64,000 nucleotides of DNA, taken from positions 1 through 64,000 of the forward strand of contig JALHOZ010000008.1 in assembly GCA_022842725.1 (NCBI GenBank), given 5' to 3'. The position numbers were made by a program, and so were the translations under genes. The notes beneath the pieces were generated by a model. It searched no databases. It was not told the DNA's origin and worked only from the letters and a program-made list of their open reading frames with translations. Below are positions 32,665-43,616 of this stretch, piece after piece (position 1 is the first letter of the stretch; every line of letters begins with the position of its first letter). Source of the DNA: Saprospiraceae bacterium (lineage in GTDB: Bacteria > Bacteroidota > Bacteroidia > Chitinophagales > Saprospiraceae).

Positions 32665-34941
32665 ATGCGTCAATTAGTATTTCTTTTTATATTTTTGATT
32701 CCTTTTGCAGGGATTTTTGCTCAAAGCGGAACCATCCGGGGATTTGTTTACGAAAAAGAATCAGGTAATCCTGTCATGTTTTGTAATGTGTTTGTAGACA
32801 ACTCCCAATTAGGAGGAACGACCGACATCAATGGTTTTTACACCATCAGTAATGTTCCGGAGGGAAATGTCACCATATCAGCAACCTATATCGGTTTTGA
32901 TACTGCCAAAGTTAATGTTGTGGTAAAAAAAGGTGGTATCGTGCTTCAGAATCTATACCTGAATGAAACTTCCATCACCTTGGGAGAAGTAAAAATTTCC
33001 GCAGCAAGAGAACAGCAGAAAACAACGGTTAGTATTTCTCAGATTACGGTTACCCAAAAACAAATAAAAGTATTGCCATCCGCAGGCGGGGAAGCTGACA
33101 TTGCACAATATCTTCAGGTACTTCCCGGGGTAGTCACTACCGGTGACCAGGGAGGTCAGATTTTTATCAGAGGAGGATCGCCGGTTCAGAATAAAATTTT
33201 GCTAGACGGGTTGAATATTTATAATCCCTTCCACTCCATTGGTTTTTATTCGATTTTTGAAACGGAATTGATCCGAAGTGCAGATGTATTGACCGGAGGT
33301 TTCAGTGCAGAACACGGAGGAAGGGTTTCTGCGATTGTTGATATTAAGACGCGGGACGGAAACAAACAGAGATTTGGCGGTTTTGTGAGCGGTGGTCCTT
33401 TTATGGCCAAAGCCATGCTAGAAGGTCCTCTCGGAAGATACAAAGAAAAAGGAACCAATGTGTCCTATGTATTGACAGGTAAAAAATCATTAATTGAAAA
33501 TACTTCCAAAAATCTCTATTCTTTTGTCGCCGAAGACCCTGAAAAAGGACTTCCTTTTTCTTTTGGTGACTACTACGGTAAAGTATCTGTCAATACAGCA
33601 TCGGGAAGTAAATTTAATTTTTTCGGATTTAATTTTAACGACCGTTATCTGGATGAAAATATTACAGATATCGGTTGGACAAATTCAGGGGGCGGAGTTA
33701 ATTTCAGCATTGTACCCGAAGGTTCGAATGTAATAGTCAGTGGTCTTTTGGGACTATCGACATATGAAATTCAAATCGATGAGTCCTCAGCTACCCCGAG
33801 ACGATCTGCTATTGATGAACTGACAGGAAATGTGGATTTTTCATTTTTCGGAAATAAAAATGAAATTAAATATGGACTGGAACTAAAAAGTGTAAGAACC
33901 GACTTTGAATTTCTGAATCCTTTTAAAGTGAGATTACGGGAAGAACAAAATACCACGGAAGTAGGATTTTACGGAAAATATAAACAAATCATAGGCAAAT
34001 TGATCATTGAACCTTCCCTCAGACTTCAGTATTATTCATCAATCGGAGGTATTTCTATCGAACCAAGATTCGGATTCAAATACAATATGCTGGATAATTT
34101 CAGAATCAAAGGAGCCGGAGGAAGATATTCACAAAATATATTAAGTACATCCAGTGACCTCGATGTTGTCAATCTTTTTTCAGGCTTCCTCACGACACCT
34201 GAAGATCAGATTCTCGGACTGGACAATACGTTTATTACCAATAAACTACAGGAATCCTATCATGCTATTTTTGGTTTTGAATACGACCTGGGAGACGACT
34301 TGCAGTTTAATCTGGAAGGATATTATAAATCATTTCCGGGCGTGATTGTCATCAACCGAAATAAAACATCTGCCAGCCAACCCAATTATGCTGTCGAAGA
34401 CGGTGAAGCTTATGGTGTGGATTTGTCAGTCAAATATGACCTGAAAAGAATTTATGTTTGGGCTACCTATTCCCATGGTTATGTTAAAAGATGGGACGGC
34501 AGACAGGAATACCCGACCAATTTTGACCGGAGACACAATGCCAACCTTTTGGTTTCTTATGAACTCGACAAAAAAGGTACATTTACTGTAAGCGGTCGTT
34601 GGAATCTGGGTTCAGGATTTCCTTTTACACAGACCAGAGGATTTTATAATTATCTGAATTTTGAAGATGGCGTTTCAACGCCGATTCTTACGGAAAATCC
34701 GGATAATGTTGGGGTTCTTTATTCTACCGACAGAAATGGAGGTCGATTACCTTACTATCACCGGTTAGATCTTTCTTTACAGAAAAATTTTAGCTTTACA
34801 AAATATTCAGGTTTGGAACTCGTAGCCAGTGTTACCAATGCTTATGACAGACCCAATATATTTTATTTTAACCGGATTACTTACAAAAGAGTCAATCAAT
34901 TGCCCATTATACCAAGTATGAGTGCAAAATTTTATTTCTGA
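32665..34941 (+). CDS. TonB-dependent outer-membrane receptor with CarboxypepD_reg domain
   Basis: This 758-aa outer-membrane transporter has a signal peptide (to about residue 19, IFAQS). A carboxypeptidase-regulatory-like beta-sandwich follows at about 22-105 (TIRGFVYEKESGNPV, GTTDINGFYTISNVPEGN). The plug domain is at about 120-230 (LQVLPGVVTTGDQGGQIFIRGGSP, LDGLNIYNPFH, GRVSAIVDIKTRDG). The remainder is a 22-strand barrel ending IIPSMSAKFYF. There is no SusD partner gene, so it is not a typical polysaccharide-utilisation pair; the substrate cannot be told. It is followed by rpsP with its own promoter. Confidence 0.95.
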   Translation: MRQLVFLFIFLIPFAGIFAQSGTIRGFVYEKESGNPVMFCNVFVDNSQLGGTTDINGFYTISNVPEGNVTISATYIGFDTAKVNVVVKKGGIVLQNLYLNETSITLGEVKISAAREQQKTTVSISQITVTQKQIKVLPSAGGEADIAQYLQVLPGVVTTGDQGGQIFIRGGSPVQNKILLDGLNIYNPFHSIGFYSIFETELIRSADVLTGGFSAEHGGRVSAIVDIKTRDGNKQRFGGFVSGGPFMAKAMLEGPLGRYKEKGTNVSYVLTGKKSLIENTSKNLYSFVAEDPEKGLPFSFGDYYGKVSVNTASGSKFNFFGFNFNDRYLDENITDIGWTNSGGGVNFSIVPEGSNVIVSGLLGLSTYEIQIDESSATPRRSAIDELTGNVDFSFFGNKNEIKYGLELKSVRTDFEFLNPFKVRLREEQNTTEVGFYGKYKQIIGKLIIEPSLRLQYYSSIGGISIEPRFGFKYNMLDNFRIKGAGGRYSQNILSTSSDLDVVNLFSGFLTTPEDQILGLDNTFITNKLQESYHAIFGFEYDLGDDLQFNLEGYYKSFPGVIVINRNKTSASQPNYAVEDGEAYGVDLSVKYDLKRIYVWATYSHGYVKRWDGRQEYPTNFDRRHNANLLVSYELDKKGTFTVSGRWNLGSGFPFTQTRGFYNYLNFEDGVSTPILTENPDNVGVLYSTDRNGGRLPYYHRLDLSLQKNFSFTKYSGLELVASVTNAYDRPNIFYFNRITYKRVNQLPIIPSMSAKFYF

Positions 34942-34944
34942 TAA

Positions 34945-34976
34945 TTGGAAAATATTAATAATTAATTGTACCTTTG
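34945..34976 (+). promoter_or_regulatory. Sigma-A promoter of rpsP (TTG-N21-TACCTTTG)
   Basis: TTG at 34945-34947 is followed after 21 bases by TACCTTTG at 34969-34976. It starts right after the receptor stop codon and gives a leader of about 70 bases. Confidence 0.8.
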
Positions 34977-35051
34977 CGGCCGTTAAAAACCAGATAGGTG
35001 ATTTTTCCCATATTTTGGTTTGATATTCAAATACTTATAAAATTTTAACAC

Positions 35052-35801
35052 ATGCCAGTAAAAATGAGATTGTCCAGGAAAGGACGTTCAAAAGCACCTT
35101 TTTATCATATTGTTGTAGCTGATGCCAGATCACCAAGAGATGGAAAATTTATCGAAAAAATCGGAACCTACAACCCGATGACCAAACCTGCGACCATCGA
35201 ATTAGACAGAGATGCCGCTTATGATTGGTTGACAAAAGGAGCACAACCTACCGACACCGTAAGAGCTATTTTAAGATTCAAAGGCGTTTACTACAAAAAA
35301 CACCTTATGAGAGGTTTGAAAAAAGGAGCTCTTTCTCAGGAACAGGTTGATACCTTATTGAACGAGTGGATCACAAGCAAAGATTCTAAAGTCCAATCAA
35401 GAATCGAGAAAAATAAAGCAGACCTTGAAGCTTTCAGAAAAGCAGTTTCAGGTGAAGCTAAAAAAGCGAAAGCTCCTGTGGCTGACGAAAGTACCAAAGA
35501 AGCAGCAGATGCCTTTTTCCATGCCGGTGAAGAAGCTGCAGAAACAACCACAGCATCTGTAGTTGAAGAAACAGCACCTGAAACAGCCGTTGAAGAAGTT
35601 GTAGAAGCACCTGTTGTAGAAGAAGCACCGCAAGCTACCGAAGCACCTGCAGAAGTTGAAGCACCTGCTGAAGTAGCTCCGGCTGAGGTTGAAACACCTG
35701 CAGAAGTTGAAGCTCCGGTTGAAGAGGTTGCTGAAGCAGCAGCAGAAGAAACCCCTGCAGCAGAAGAAACCACTTCTGAAGAAGGTACGGAGGAAGCGTA
35801 A
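35052..35801 (+). CDS. rpsP: 30S ribosomal protein S16 with very long acidic tail
   Basis: Residues 1 to about 80 are classical S16 ([31 protein letters not shown] with the KIGTYNP core). Residues 80-150 are a helical, lysine-rich extension seen in Bacteroidota S16. The rest, to residue 249, is low-complexity Ala/Glu/Val/Pro sequence with repeated APAEVE-like units and net negative charge. Typical bacterial S16 is 80-90 aa, and Bacteroidota forms are about 150-190 by recollection. The tail is in frame with no sign of misassembly. It may be disordered and exposed on the small subunit. The gene has a strong promoter and its own terminator; rimM and trmD are not adjacent. Confidence 0.97.
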   Translation: MPVKMRLSRKGRSKAPFYHIVVADARSPRDGKFIEKIGTYNPMTKPATIELDRDAAYDWLTKGAQPTDTVRAILRFKGVYYKKHLMRGLKKGALSQEQVDTLLNEWITSKDSKVQSRIEKNKADLEAFRKAVSGEAKKAKAPVADESTKEAADAFFHAGEEAAETTTASVVEETAPETAVEEVVEAPVVEEAPQATEAPAEVEAPAEVAPAEVETPAEVEAPVEEVAEAAAEETPAAEETTSEEGTEEA

Positions 35802-35850
35802 GCTCTATTTTTTTTAAAGATTGTATCGGTTTACACCGAAAAATATAAGA

Positions 35851-35887
35851 AAACCTGGTAAAATACGTTATTTTACCGGGTTTTCAT
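35851..35887 (+). terminator. Intrinsic terminator after rpsP
   Basis: AAACCTGGTAAAATA (35851-35865) pairs with TATTTTACCGGGTTT after a CG turn, and further T follow. It is about 50 bases after the rpsP stop. Confidence 0.9.
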
Positions 35888-35997
35888 TTTAAAATGCAGA
35901 TTTATACAACATCAAAACCTAACCATTTTTAATGCTGTTATAATCAATATCCCTGAACCTATCTCTTTTATTAGGTAACCTTAAATTTTGAAAAATC

Positions 35998-37368
35998 ATG
36001 GAAGTATTAGCACCGGAGTATAAAAGCCATCTCGAACAATTAAAAATGGCTTTGGTACATTCTGAAATTTTGACCACTTATCTCGAGTCTGAAGAAGCCG
36101 GAGATTACAAAACATTATATGAAACGTTTGAACCTCATATTCTGGAATTGTACGAATTGGTAGCTAATAAACATCCGATGCAAATCATTTCTTTGGAAAA
36201 AGAATTACTCGATGAAGCTTTTGAAGGGGTTTTTCTTCCGAAAGTTTTGGGTTTTTCTGTCTTAAGACCTGAAATAGACGAGCAATACAAATATAAGAAG
36301 CCACAGGAACATTTTAAAGAGGTTTTACTCAATATTTCCAATTCAGCCAACTTTGAGTCTATCAAACAAAGAATAGGACAAACCATTCAAATTGGTTTTG
36401 CCCTGAGCAGTGATATATGGTTGACCAACCTGATGAACCAGGTGACCAACAAAAAAGTGAAAACTTTTTTACAAAGTATGATGAATGATAAGTTCCGCGA
36501 CCTCGAACACCGCAAAACAGCTTATCATAATTATGCCGTACAATTCAAATCATACAATTTTAAGACAGCTGATTTTCCGACAACTTTACCTGAATTAAAA
36601 GTTGATGCTTCTGCATTGCTGGATTTTTTGATTTACCGTTCCAACAGAAAATTTGATAATACCAGCCTTACACCTCATTTGGTCAAATTGATCGAAAATG
36701 AATTATTTTCCAAAGAAGATGTATACATTGACCTGATGATGATTATCGGTTTGTTTTATCCTTTGGAAGCAGAACATCAAAAAAAATACACCAAAGCATT
36801 GGATAGCCTCAGGGCCAATGTACCGGGATTTTCAGAAAAATATTTTGATAAACTGATTTTGTTATATCAGAATAATGTACAGATTTCTCCGGAAACAGAA
36901 AAAAAGATTTCCAGTCTGGTCAACAAAACAGTCAAAGACGAGTTGGCAAAGTACTACAACCTGATGGATGTCATTCATACTAAAGGATTTGTTCATGAAG
37001 AATCTATCGAAGCAGCACGTCAATATTACGACCAACATAAAGGATTAAGCCCTGAAAATGAATGTCTCAGAGACAGTATTTTCGGATACTTCAATACTTT
37101 CCTGTCAAATCTTGACGAGGCTTCTTATACCGAATATTTTGAAATCAATAAGGTAATGGTTTCTTATATCAATGTGTTTTCAAACCAACGATTTAATCAG
37201 AATATTAAAGAATTGAGTCTGACATACATCCAAAAGCTGATCAATCATTACAGCGACAAAAGAAGCAAAGATTATCAGGATATTAAAAAGTTTGTCACCG
37301 CTACTTTTCTGGATTTGGGTTTCAAAACAGATAAGGAGTTGGCTGAGATGTTTAAAACCAAAAAGTAG
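35998..37368 (+). CDS. Large helical cytoplasmic protein of unknown function
   Basis: This 456-aa protein has no signal peptide, no membrane segment and no recognised catalytic motif. It is almost entirely predicted helix, rich in Lys, Glu, Leu, Tyr and Phe, beginning MEVLAPEYKSHLEQLKMALVH and ending ELAEMFKTKK. The helix-turn-helix spacing suggests an alpha-solenoid or scaffold, perhaps protein-binding. It stands alone between two terminators. The balanced codon use and composition argue for a conserved core gene rather than an acquired one. I do not recognise a family. Confidence 0.85.
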   Translation: MEVLAPEYKSHLEQLKMALVHSEILTTYLESEEAGDYKTLYETFEPHILELYELVANKHPMQIISLEKELLDEAFEGVFLPKVLGFSVLRPEIDEQYKYKKPQEHFKEVLLNISNSANFESIKQRIGQTIQIGFALSSDIWLTNLMNQVTNKKVKTFLQSMMNDKFRDLEHRKTAYHNYAVQFKSYNFKTADFPTTLPELKVDASALLDFLIYRSNRKFDNTSLTPHLVKLIENELFSKEDVYIDLMMIIGLFYPLEAEHQKKYTKALDSLRANVPGFSEKYFDKLILLYQNNVQISPETEKKISSLVNKTVKDELAKYYNLMDVIHTKGFVHEESIEAARQYYDQHKGLSPENECLRDSIFGYFNTFLSNLDEASYTEYFEINKVMVSYINVFSNQRFNQNIKELSLTYIQKLINHYSDKRSKDYQDIKKFVTATFLDLGFKTDKELAEMFKTKK

Positions 37369-37437
37369 TCAAATCATCTTAAGCATCAGATAGTAAAAAC
37401 ACATGGTTTACTATTTGATTCAGAAAATATAGTCGTA

Positions 37438-37464
37438 ATCCCGGATTTTATAAAAAATTCGGGG
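37438..37464 (+). terminator. Intrinsic terminator after the 456-aa protein gene
   Basis: CCCGGATTTT (from 37440) pairs with AAAATTCGGGG, followed by a run of nine T at 37455-37463. It separates convergent genes. Confidence 0.85.
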
Positions 37465-37490
37465 TTTTTTTTTGGTCTTTTCCTCAGGAT

Positions 37491-38663
37491 TTATTGTTGT
37501 TTCCTGCCTTTCCAGGAATAAGCGGAAGGGAATAGGGCAGTAAGACCCATCAATATAATATATAACAAATAGGTCAGGAAGGAAAGCGGATAATATTGTA
37601 ATGCCGGACGAAGATTCCATTTTTTGCTAAGGCCGGACAAAAACAAGTAGTCAACGACGGCTTTGATCAGTAGAATCAGCATGGAGATGTACAGCATGCC
37701 GGCAGAAAAGATCAAACCATACAACATAAATCCGATAATACCTGCAGAAAGCAAAAAAGTCAATGCCTGAAAAGACCATAACGTTCCGGAAGCGTATGTT
37801 TTTGATTTTGTAGCCCATCTTTTCCTTTGTTCCCACAATGTTTCCCAACTTTTTTGAGGTGTTGTGACAACCGCTGCATCGGGATCATGTAAAAACATAA
37901 GGGTTTTGTTTTTTTGTTCAGCCATTTTTTTAATCAAAAATACATCATCTCCCGAAGCGATATGTTCGTTTCCCTCGTAACCGCCAACATCTTCAAATGA
38001 CGTTTTTCGGAAACTCATATTCGCACCATTTGCAAGATAAAAATATTGATTTTTTATGCCCCAGGCTGTCAATGCCATATTGGCCATAAAATCCAGAGAC
38101 TGAAATCTTGACAGAACATTTTGGTGATCCTGGATACTTACCAGACCTGTGGTAAATATCAGAGATTTTTGGTCAACATACTGTTTACCAACCGACCTTA
38201 TCCAATTTTTTTCCGGAATACAATCGGCATCTGTCAGGGCAATGACCGGAGCTTTGGCAAGTTTTACACCCAATGTGATGGCCGCTTTTTTTCCGGTCAG
38301 CGATGCAGGCAGTGATATACATCGAATCAGCGGATTGTTTAGATTTTCTACCATTTCCCGGGTGCTGTCGGTAGAGTGATCGTCCAAAACCAAAATTTCT
38401 TCGATATTATGGCTGTCATTTTGGGACAAAATGGCATCAAGGCACGCTTTCAGATGTTTTTCTTCATTTCGGGCAGGGATTAAAACACTGACTTTTAATG
38501 AAGAATGGGTAGGCAACAAATCATTTTGTGAAATCCTGTCAACGGACTTTTGAGCCCGAAAAAGAATCACAACGTAAGCGATAAAACATACCAACCACAA
38601 TAAAACAAAAAATAATTCCACAGGGTGGAAGGAGAGGGAGAGAATTTTTTCCCAAAATTCCAT
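37491..38663 (-). CDS. Family 2 glycosyltransferase, membrane-bound
   Basis: This 390-aa processive-type glycosyltransferase has one N-terminal membrane segment (about 14-34). The GT-A domain includes VSVLIPARNEEKHLKACL, the nucleotide-binding VLDDHSTDST, the DxD-type ALTDADCIP, and the acceptor-site QRKRWATKS motif (QxxRW type). Three or four C-terminal membrane segments lie at about 295-385. The architecture resembles cellulose-synthase-like and N-acetylglucosaminyl transferases that build surface glycans. The acceptor and sugar are unknown. No polysaccharide gene cluster surrounds it. Upstream, in the same direction, lies a small membrane protein gene. Confidence 0.93.
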   Translation of the reverse strand: MEFWEKILSLSFHPVELFFVLLWLVCFIAYVVILFRAQKSVDRISQNDLLPTHSSLKVSVLIPARNEEKHLKACLDAILSQNDSHNIEEILVLDDHSTDSTREMVENLNNPLIRCISLPASLTGKKAAITLGVKLAKAPVIALTDADCIPEKNWIRSVGKQYVDQKSLIFTTGLVSIQDHQNVLSRFQSLDFMANMALTAWGIKNQYFYLANGANMSFRKTSFEDVGGYEGNEHIASGDDVFLIKKMAEQKNKTLMFLHDPDAAVVTTPQKSWETLWEQRKRWATKSKTYASGTLWSFQALTFLLSAGIIGFMLYGLIFSAGMLYISMLILLIKAVVDYLFLSGLSKKWNLRPALQYYPLSFLTYLLYIILMGLTALFPSAYSWKGRKQQ

Positions 38664-38707
38664 AGGGTCAAATTACATGATGTAAAAAAGGAAAGTTCAC
38701 ACAGGAT

Positions 38708-39190
38708 CTATTTAAAAACATCATCATAAGGATTGGGATTTGTTTTGGGTCTTGGTTCCGTCTTTTGAAGTTGAGGCAATTCCAGAAATTGATCATCTTC
38801 TTTTACTTCTTCAAATTCATCAAATCTGTTTTTTTCTTTTTCTATAGCTTCAATTTTTTTGCGGATGGTTCTGCCGGCAAGTGCTTTAAAAAACAGATAA
38901 CCCGCAACAAACGGATAGGCAAAAAATGCAAAAACAATAGCCAATATACCCAACAATGGATTGTCTTTTAATAAGCTAAACAGGAAAACAAAATAGTTTT
39001 TCACCACTTTGTAATCAATAATTAAAGTGAGAATCAAAAGAACCGGTGCGGCATAACTGAGTACGGTAAACAATCCTTTAAAAAAGAAATACAGGAGCAC
39101 AAAAAAACCTGCCAATATCATGATAGGGACGATAAAACCAAAAGGGTTATTGGGATTTCCACCCACCCTGAATTCTCTGTAAACGGTCAT
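38708..39190 (-). CDS. Small membrane protein with cytosolic charged tail
   Basis: This protein of about 160 aa starts at ATG 39190 (MTVYREFRVGGNPNNPFG). It has three membrane segments at about residues 18-38, 45-63 and 80-103, then a highly charged C-terminal tail (KKIEAIEKEKNRFDEFEEVKE) ending NPYDDVFK. The longer ATG at 39226 lies upstream of a TATCTTTG element (39207-39214), so the shorter start is used. No enzyme motifs were seen. It may be cotranscribed with the glycosyltransferase 44 bases downstream. Family not recognised. Confidence 0.8.
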   Translation of the reverse strand: MTVYREFRVGGNPNNPFGFIVPIMILAGFFVLLYFFFKGLFTVLSYAAPVLLILTLIIDYKVVKNYFVFLFSLLKDNPLLGILAIVFAFFAYPFVAGYLFFKALAGRTIRKKIEAIEKEKNRFDEFEEVKEDDQFLELPQLQKTEPRPKTNPNPYDDVFK

Positions 39191-39206
39191 GTAAATAAAA
39201 TTTTTA

Positions 39207-39214
39207 CAAAGATA
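39207..39214 (-). promoter_or_regulatory. -7 element (TATCTTTG) for the small membrane protein
   Basis: CAAAGATA on the + strand, 16 bases upstream of ATG 39190. The -33 is not clear. Confidence 0.45.
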
Positions 39215-39457
39215 CGTTGAAAACAAGGTAAATCACATAGTTTTTCTACAAATCAAGTAGAAAGAACGTCTGAAATTGTCAATATTACGACAGATTACGG
39301 ATAAAATCTAAAGGATCATGAATCATTTGGATGATATTAATATGTAGTACGAATGACCAAAAAAATAATTCGTTTTTTTGCTTAAAATTTATTTCATTTG
39401 ATTCATAATCAATTCAATATAAAAATGATTTTTTATGATAATTATTGCCTGTATTTC

Positions 39458-39488
39458 TTGTTCTTTAGCTTAAAATTGCGTATTTTTG
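39458..39488 (+). promoter_or_regulatory. Sigma-A promoter of gyrB (TTG-N20-TATTTTTG)
   Basis: TTG at 39458-39460 is followed after 20 bases by TATTTTTG at 39481-39488. It lies 29 bases before the ATG. Confidence 0.8.
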
Positions 39489-39499
39489 CACCCTTATAA

Positions 39500-41479
<1,980 letters not shown>

Positions 41480-41490
41480 GCGTAACCCAA

Positions 41491-41524
41491 AAAAAGCCTT
41501 GAATTTACTTCAGGGCTTTTTTTG
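41491..41524 (+). terminator. Intrinsic terminator after gyrB
   Basis: AGCCTTGAA (41495-41503) pairs with TTCAGGGCT (41509-41517), followed by seven T. It lies 15 bases past the stop. Confidence 0.95.
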
Positions 41525-41677
41525 TTTTTTTATAGGTTGGATACTTATTAACCTGTAAAAATATAAAAGGACATAGTTTTATATAAAAAGTTCTTTTTAT
41601 TAACCTGCTACATGTCACCATTGGCCATTTTTAAACAGAAACTGTTCAAACCATTTTTAAATATTTAATACCATAAA

Positions 41678-42019
41678 ATGTCAGTTATACCTCCCTGTCC
41701 AAAATGCAAAAGTCCTTACGTCTATGAAAGCGATGAGTTGTTGATTTGTCCGGAATGTTTTTATGAATGGAATCCGGTTGATGATGAAAAACCGGCTGAT
41801 GATACCCTGAGGGTTTTTGATTCAAACAATAATGAATTGTTTACCGGAGACTCAGTTATTGTCATCAAAGATTTGCCGGTCAAAGGTATGCCAAAACCTG
41901 TCAAAGCCGGAACTAAAGTAAAAAATATCAGGCTTACAGACGGAGATCACAATATTGATTGCAAAATTGACGGATTTGGTTCCATGGGGCTGAAGTCTGA
42001 GTTTGTCAGAAAAGCCTAA
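41678..42019 (+). CDS. PhnA/YjdM-type zinc-ribbon protein
   Basis: This 113-aa protein has an N-terminal zinc ribbon with two Cys pairs ([13 protein letters not shown] and ICPECFYEW). A PhnA domain follows ([16 protein letters not shown], then [21 protein letters not shown]). The E. coli homologue YjdM was once called PhnA because it lies near phosphonate genes, but it is not itself a phosphonate hydrolase. No phosphonate genes are nearby. The role is unknown; the fold call is secure. Confidence 0.93.
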   Translation: MSVIPPCPKCKSPYVYESDELLICPECFYEWNPVDDEKPADDTLRVFDSNNNELFTGDSVIVIKDLPVKGMPKPVKAGTKVKNIRLTDGDHNIDCKIDGFGSMGLKSEFVRKA

Positions 42020-42034
42020 AAAAAATTGGATTAA

Positions 42035-42985
42035 TTATCCTCTTAGATATTGTTCGATATTGTTTTTGACCCTTTCTTTGATTTGAGAGGTATCTGCTTT
42101 GTCAAAGGGTTTTCCCGTTACTTTTTCATACAGGTCGATATATCTGTTGGATACAGACCAAACAAAATCATCCGGCATTTCCGGCATTTTTTGACCATCT
42201 TTTCCCTGAAAACCGTTGGTTATGAGCCATTCGCGGACAAACTCCTTGGAAAGTTGGTTCATCGGTACGTCTTTACCGAAATCTCTGTGGTAATCTTCCG
42301 CTAAAAAATATCTCGAACTATCAGGCGTATGGATTTCGTCTATCAGAATGATTTCTCCATTGATCTTGCCAAATTCATATTTTGTATCTACCAGAATCAA
42401 ACCTCTTTCAGCGGCCATTTCACTGCCTCTTTGAAACAATGCGTGCGTATACTTCTCCAGAATTTCATAATCCTCTGCGGATACAATTCCGGAGTTAATG
42501 ATGTTTTTTTTGCTGATGTCTTCGTCGTGACCTTCAGATGCTTTGGTCGTAGGTGTTATGATGGGATGATCAAACTTTTGGTTTGGCAGGAGTCCATCCG
42601 GCAGATCGACACCACACAAAACTCTTTTACCTTCATTATATTCACGTAATGCATGACCGGTCAGAAAACCGCGGATCACCATTTCAACTTTAAAAGGTTC
42701 AGCTGCTTTCCCGACAGAAACATTCGCATCAGGACTTGCCATCAACCAGTTCGGAACAATGTCTTTTGTTGCCTGCAAAAAATGAACGGCCAACTGGTTC
42801 AAAACCTGCCCTTTGTAAGGAATAGCCCTTGGAAGTATATGGTCAAATGCTGATATTCTGTCTGTTGCCACCATGACCAGTTTTTCGCCAATGGTGTAGA
42901 CATCTCTTACTTTGCCGTGATAAACAGCCGTTTGTCCTGAAAATTCAAAATCGGTACCTGGTAAGGAATAGGTTTCGGGATTCAT
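42035..42985 (-). CDS. purC: SAICAR synthetase (phosphoribosylaminoimidazole-succinocarboxamide synthase)
   Basis: This 316-aa enzyme couples CAIR and aspartate with ATP in purine synthesis. Motifs include [31 protein letters not shown] at the start (ATP site), [36 protein letters not shown] with the metal-binding acidic residues, and HTPDSSRYF. The length is of the longer (yeast-like) class, usual in Bacteroidota. It is cotranscribed with the gene at 42991, which ends only five bases upstream of its start. It converges with the PhnA-domain gene. Confidence 0.98.
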   Translation of the reverse strand: MNPETYSLPGTDFEFSGQTAVYHGKVRDVYTIGEKLVMVATDRISAFDHILPRAIPYKGQVLNQLAVHFLQATKDIVPNWLMASPDANVSVGKAAEPFKVEMVIRGFLTGHALREYNEGKRVLCGVDLPDGLLPNQKFDHPIITPTTKASEGHDEDISKKNIINSGIVSAEDYEILEKYTHALFQRGSEMAAERGLILVDTKYEFGKINGEIILIDEIHTPDSSRYFLAEDYHRDFGKDVPMNQLSKEFVREWLITNGFQGKDGQKMPEMPDDFVWSVSNRYIDLYEKVTGKPFDKADTSQIKERVKNNIEQYLRG

Positions 42986-42990
42986 GTGTG

Positions 42991-43416
42991 TCAGATATTC
43001 GTAACCGAATTTCGGTCAAATAAAATGTCTTTTAGTTCCTTGAGTGCTTTATATTCCTGTGGAAGGACTTTTTTAAATGCTTCTTTGATAGCAAAAAAAC
43101 CGCCTTTTTCGATTCCCGGAAGATTTTCTTTTACGATGGATTTTACCAGTTTAACATCGTGTTTCAGCATACCTCTGATGGACGGAATATCATGCCAATC
43201 TCCTTCAATAGCCAGGGTTTTGACCGTCCTGCCATCTTCTGTAACCACAGCATCAAGATTGATGGTTTTGAGTTTTTCTTCCAAAGCAAGGAGCGCTCCT
43301 TCAGGAATTTTCCATACTTCAGGGTCATTTTCCATTTCATTTTGAATAAGAAAAATTTCCAAACCTTTTTCGTGAAAACGGTAAATGACTACTCTGGCTA
43401 AATCTAATACACTCAT
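42991..43416 (-). CDS. NUDIX-like hypothetical protein upstream of purC
   Basis: This 141-aa soluble protein begins [18 protein letters not shown] and has [22 protein letters not shown], which looks like the first strands of a NUDIX fold. The NUDIX box itself (GX5EX7REUXEEXGU) is not present, so hydrolase activity is unlikely or the resemblance is superficial. The C-terminal half is helical ([29 protein letters not shown]). It is the promoter-proximal gene of a two-gene unit with purC, preceded by TATTTTTG 17 bases upstream, so a link to nucleotide metabolism is possible. Confidence 0.8.
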   Translation of the reverse strand: MSVLDLARVVIYRFHEKGLEIFLIQNEMENDPEVWKIPEGALLALEEKLKTINLDAVVTEDGRTVKTLAIEGDWHDIPSIRGMLKHDVKLVKSIVKENLPGIEKGGFFAIKEAFKKVLPQEYKALKELKDILFDRNSVTNI

Positions 43417-43433
43417 GTCAATAATTATCGGTG

Positions 43434-43441
43434 CAAAAATA
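43434..43441 (-). promoter_or_regulatory. -7 element (TATTTTTG) for the NUDIX-like/purC operon
   Basis: CAAAAATA on the + strand, 17 bases upstream of ATG 43416. No clear -33. Confidence 0.5.
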
Positions 43442-43590
43442 GAAAAAAAAAAGAAGTTTTAAAACATTTTATCGTAACGGTTGAGGAAAAAAATTGTTTT
43501 GATTCTACGACAAATATTCATGCTTTCGTCAAACATAAAGCCAAATGGGAATATTCTTCTAAACTTAATCTTTTCTAAGGTTAAAATATT

Positions 43591-43598
43591 TAATTTTG
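43591..43598 (+). promoter_or_regulatory. -7 element (TAATTTTG) for ppk1
   Basis: It lies 18 bases before ATG 43617 and overlaps a TTG that would otherwise be read as an upstream start, thereby deciding the ppk1 start. Confidence 0.55.
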
Positions 43599-43616
43599 CA
43601 CCACAGGAATATTGTT

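Noticed and set aside
35336-35773. Ser/Ala-rich antisense frame over the S16 tail
   Set aside because: It is the complement of low-complexity Ala/Glu codons and has no start context or domains.
42991-43416. NUDIX hydrolase call
   Set aside because: Only the first strands look similar and the defining catalytic box is missing, so it is left as hypothetical.
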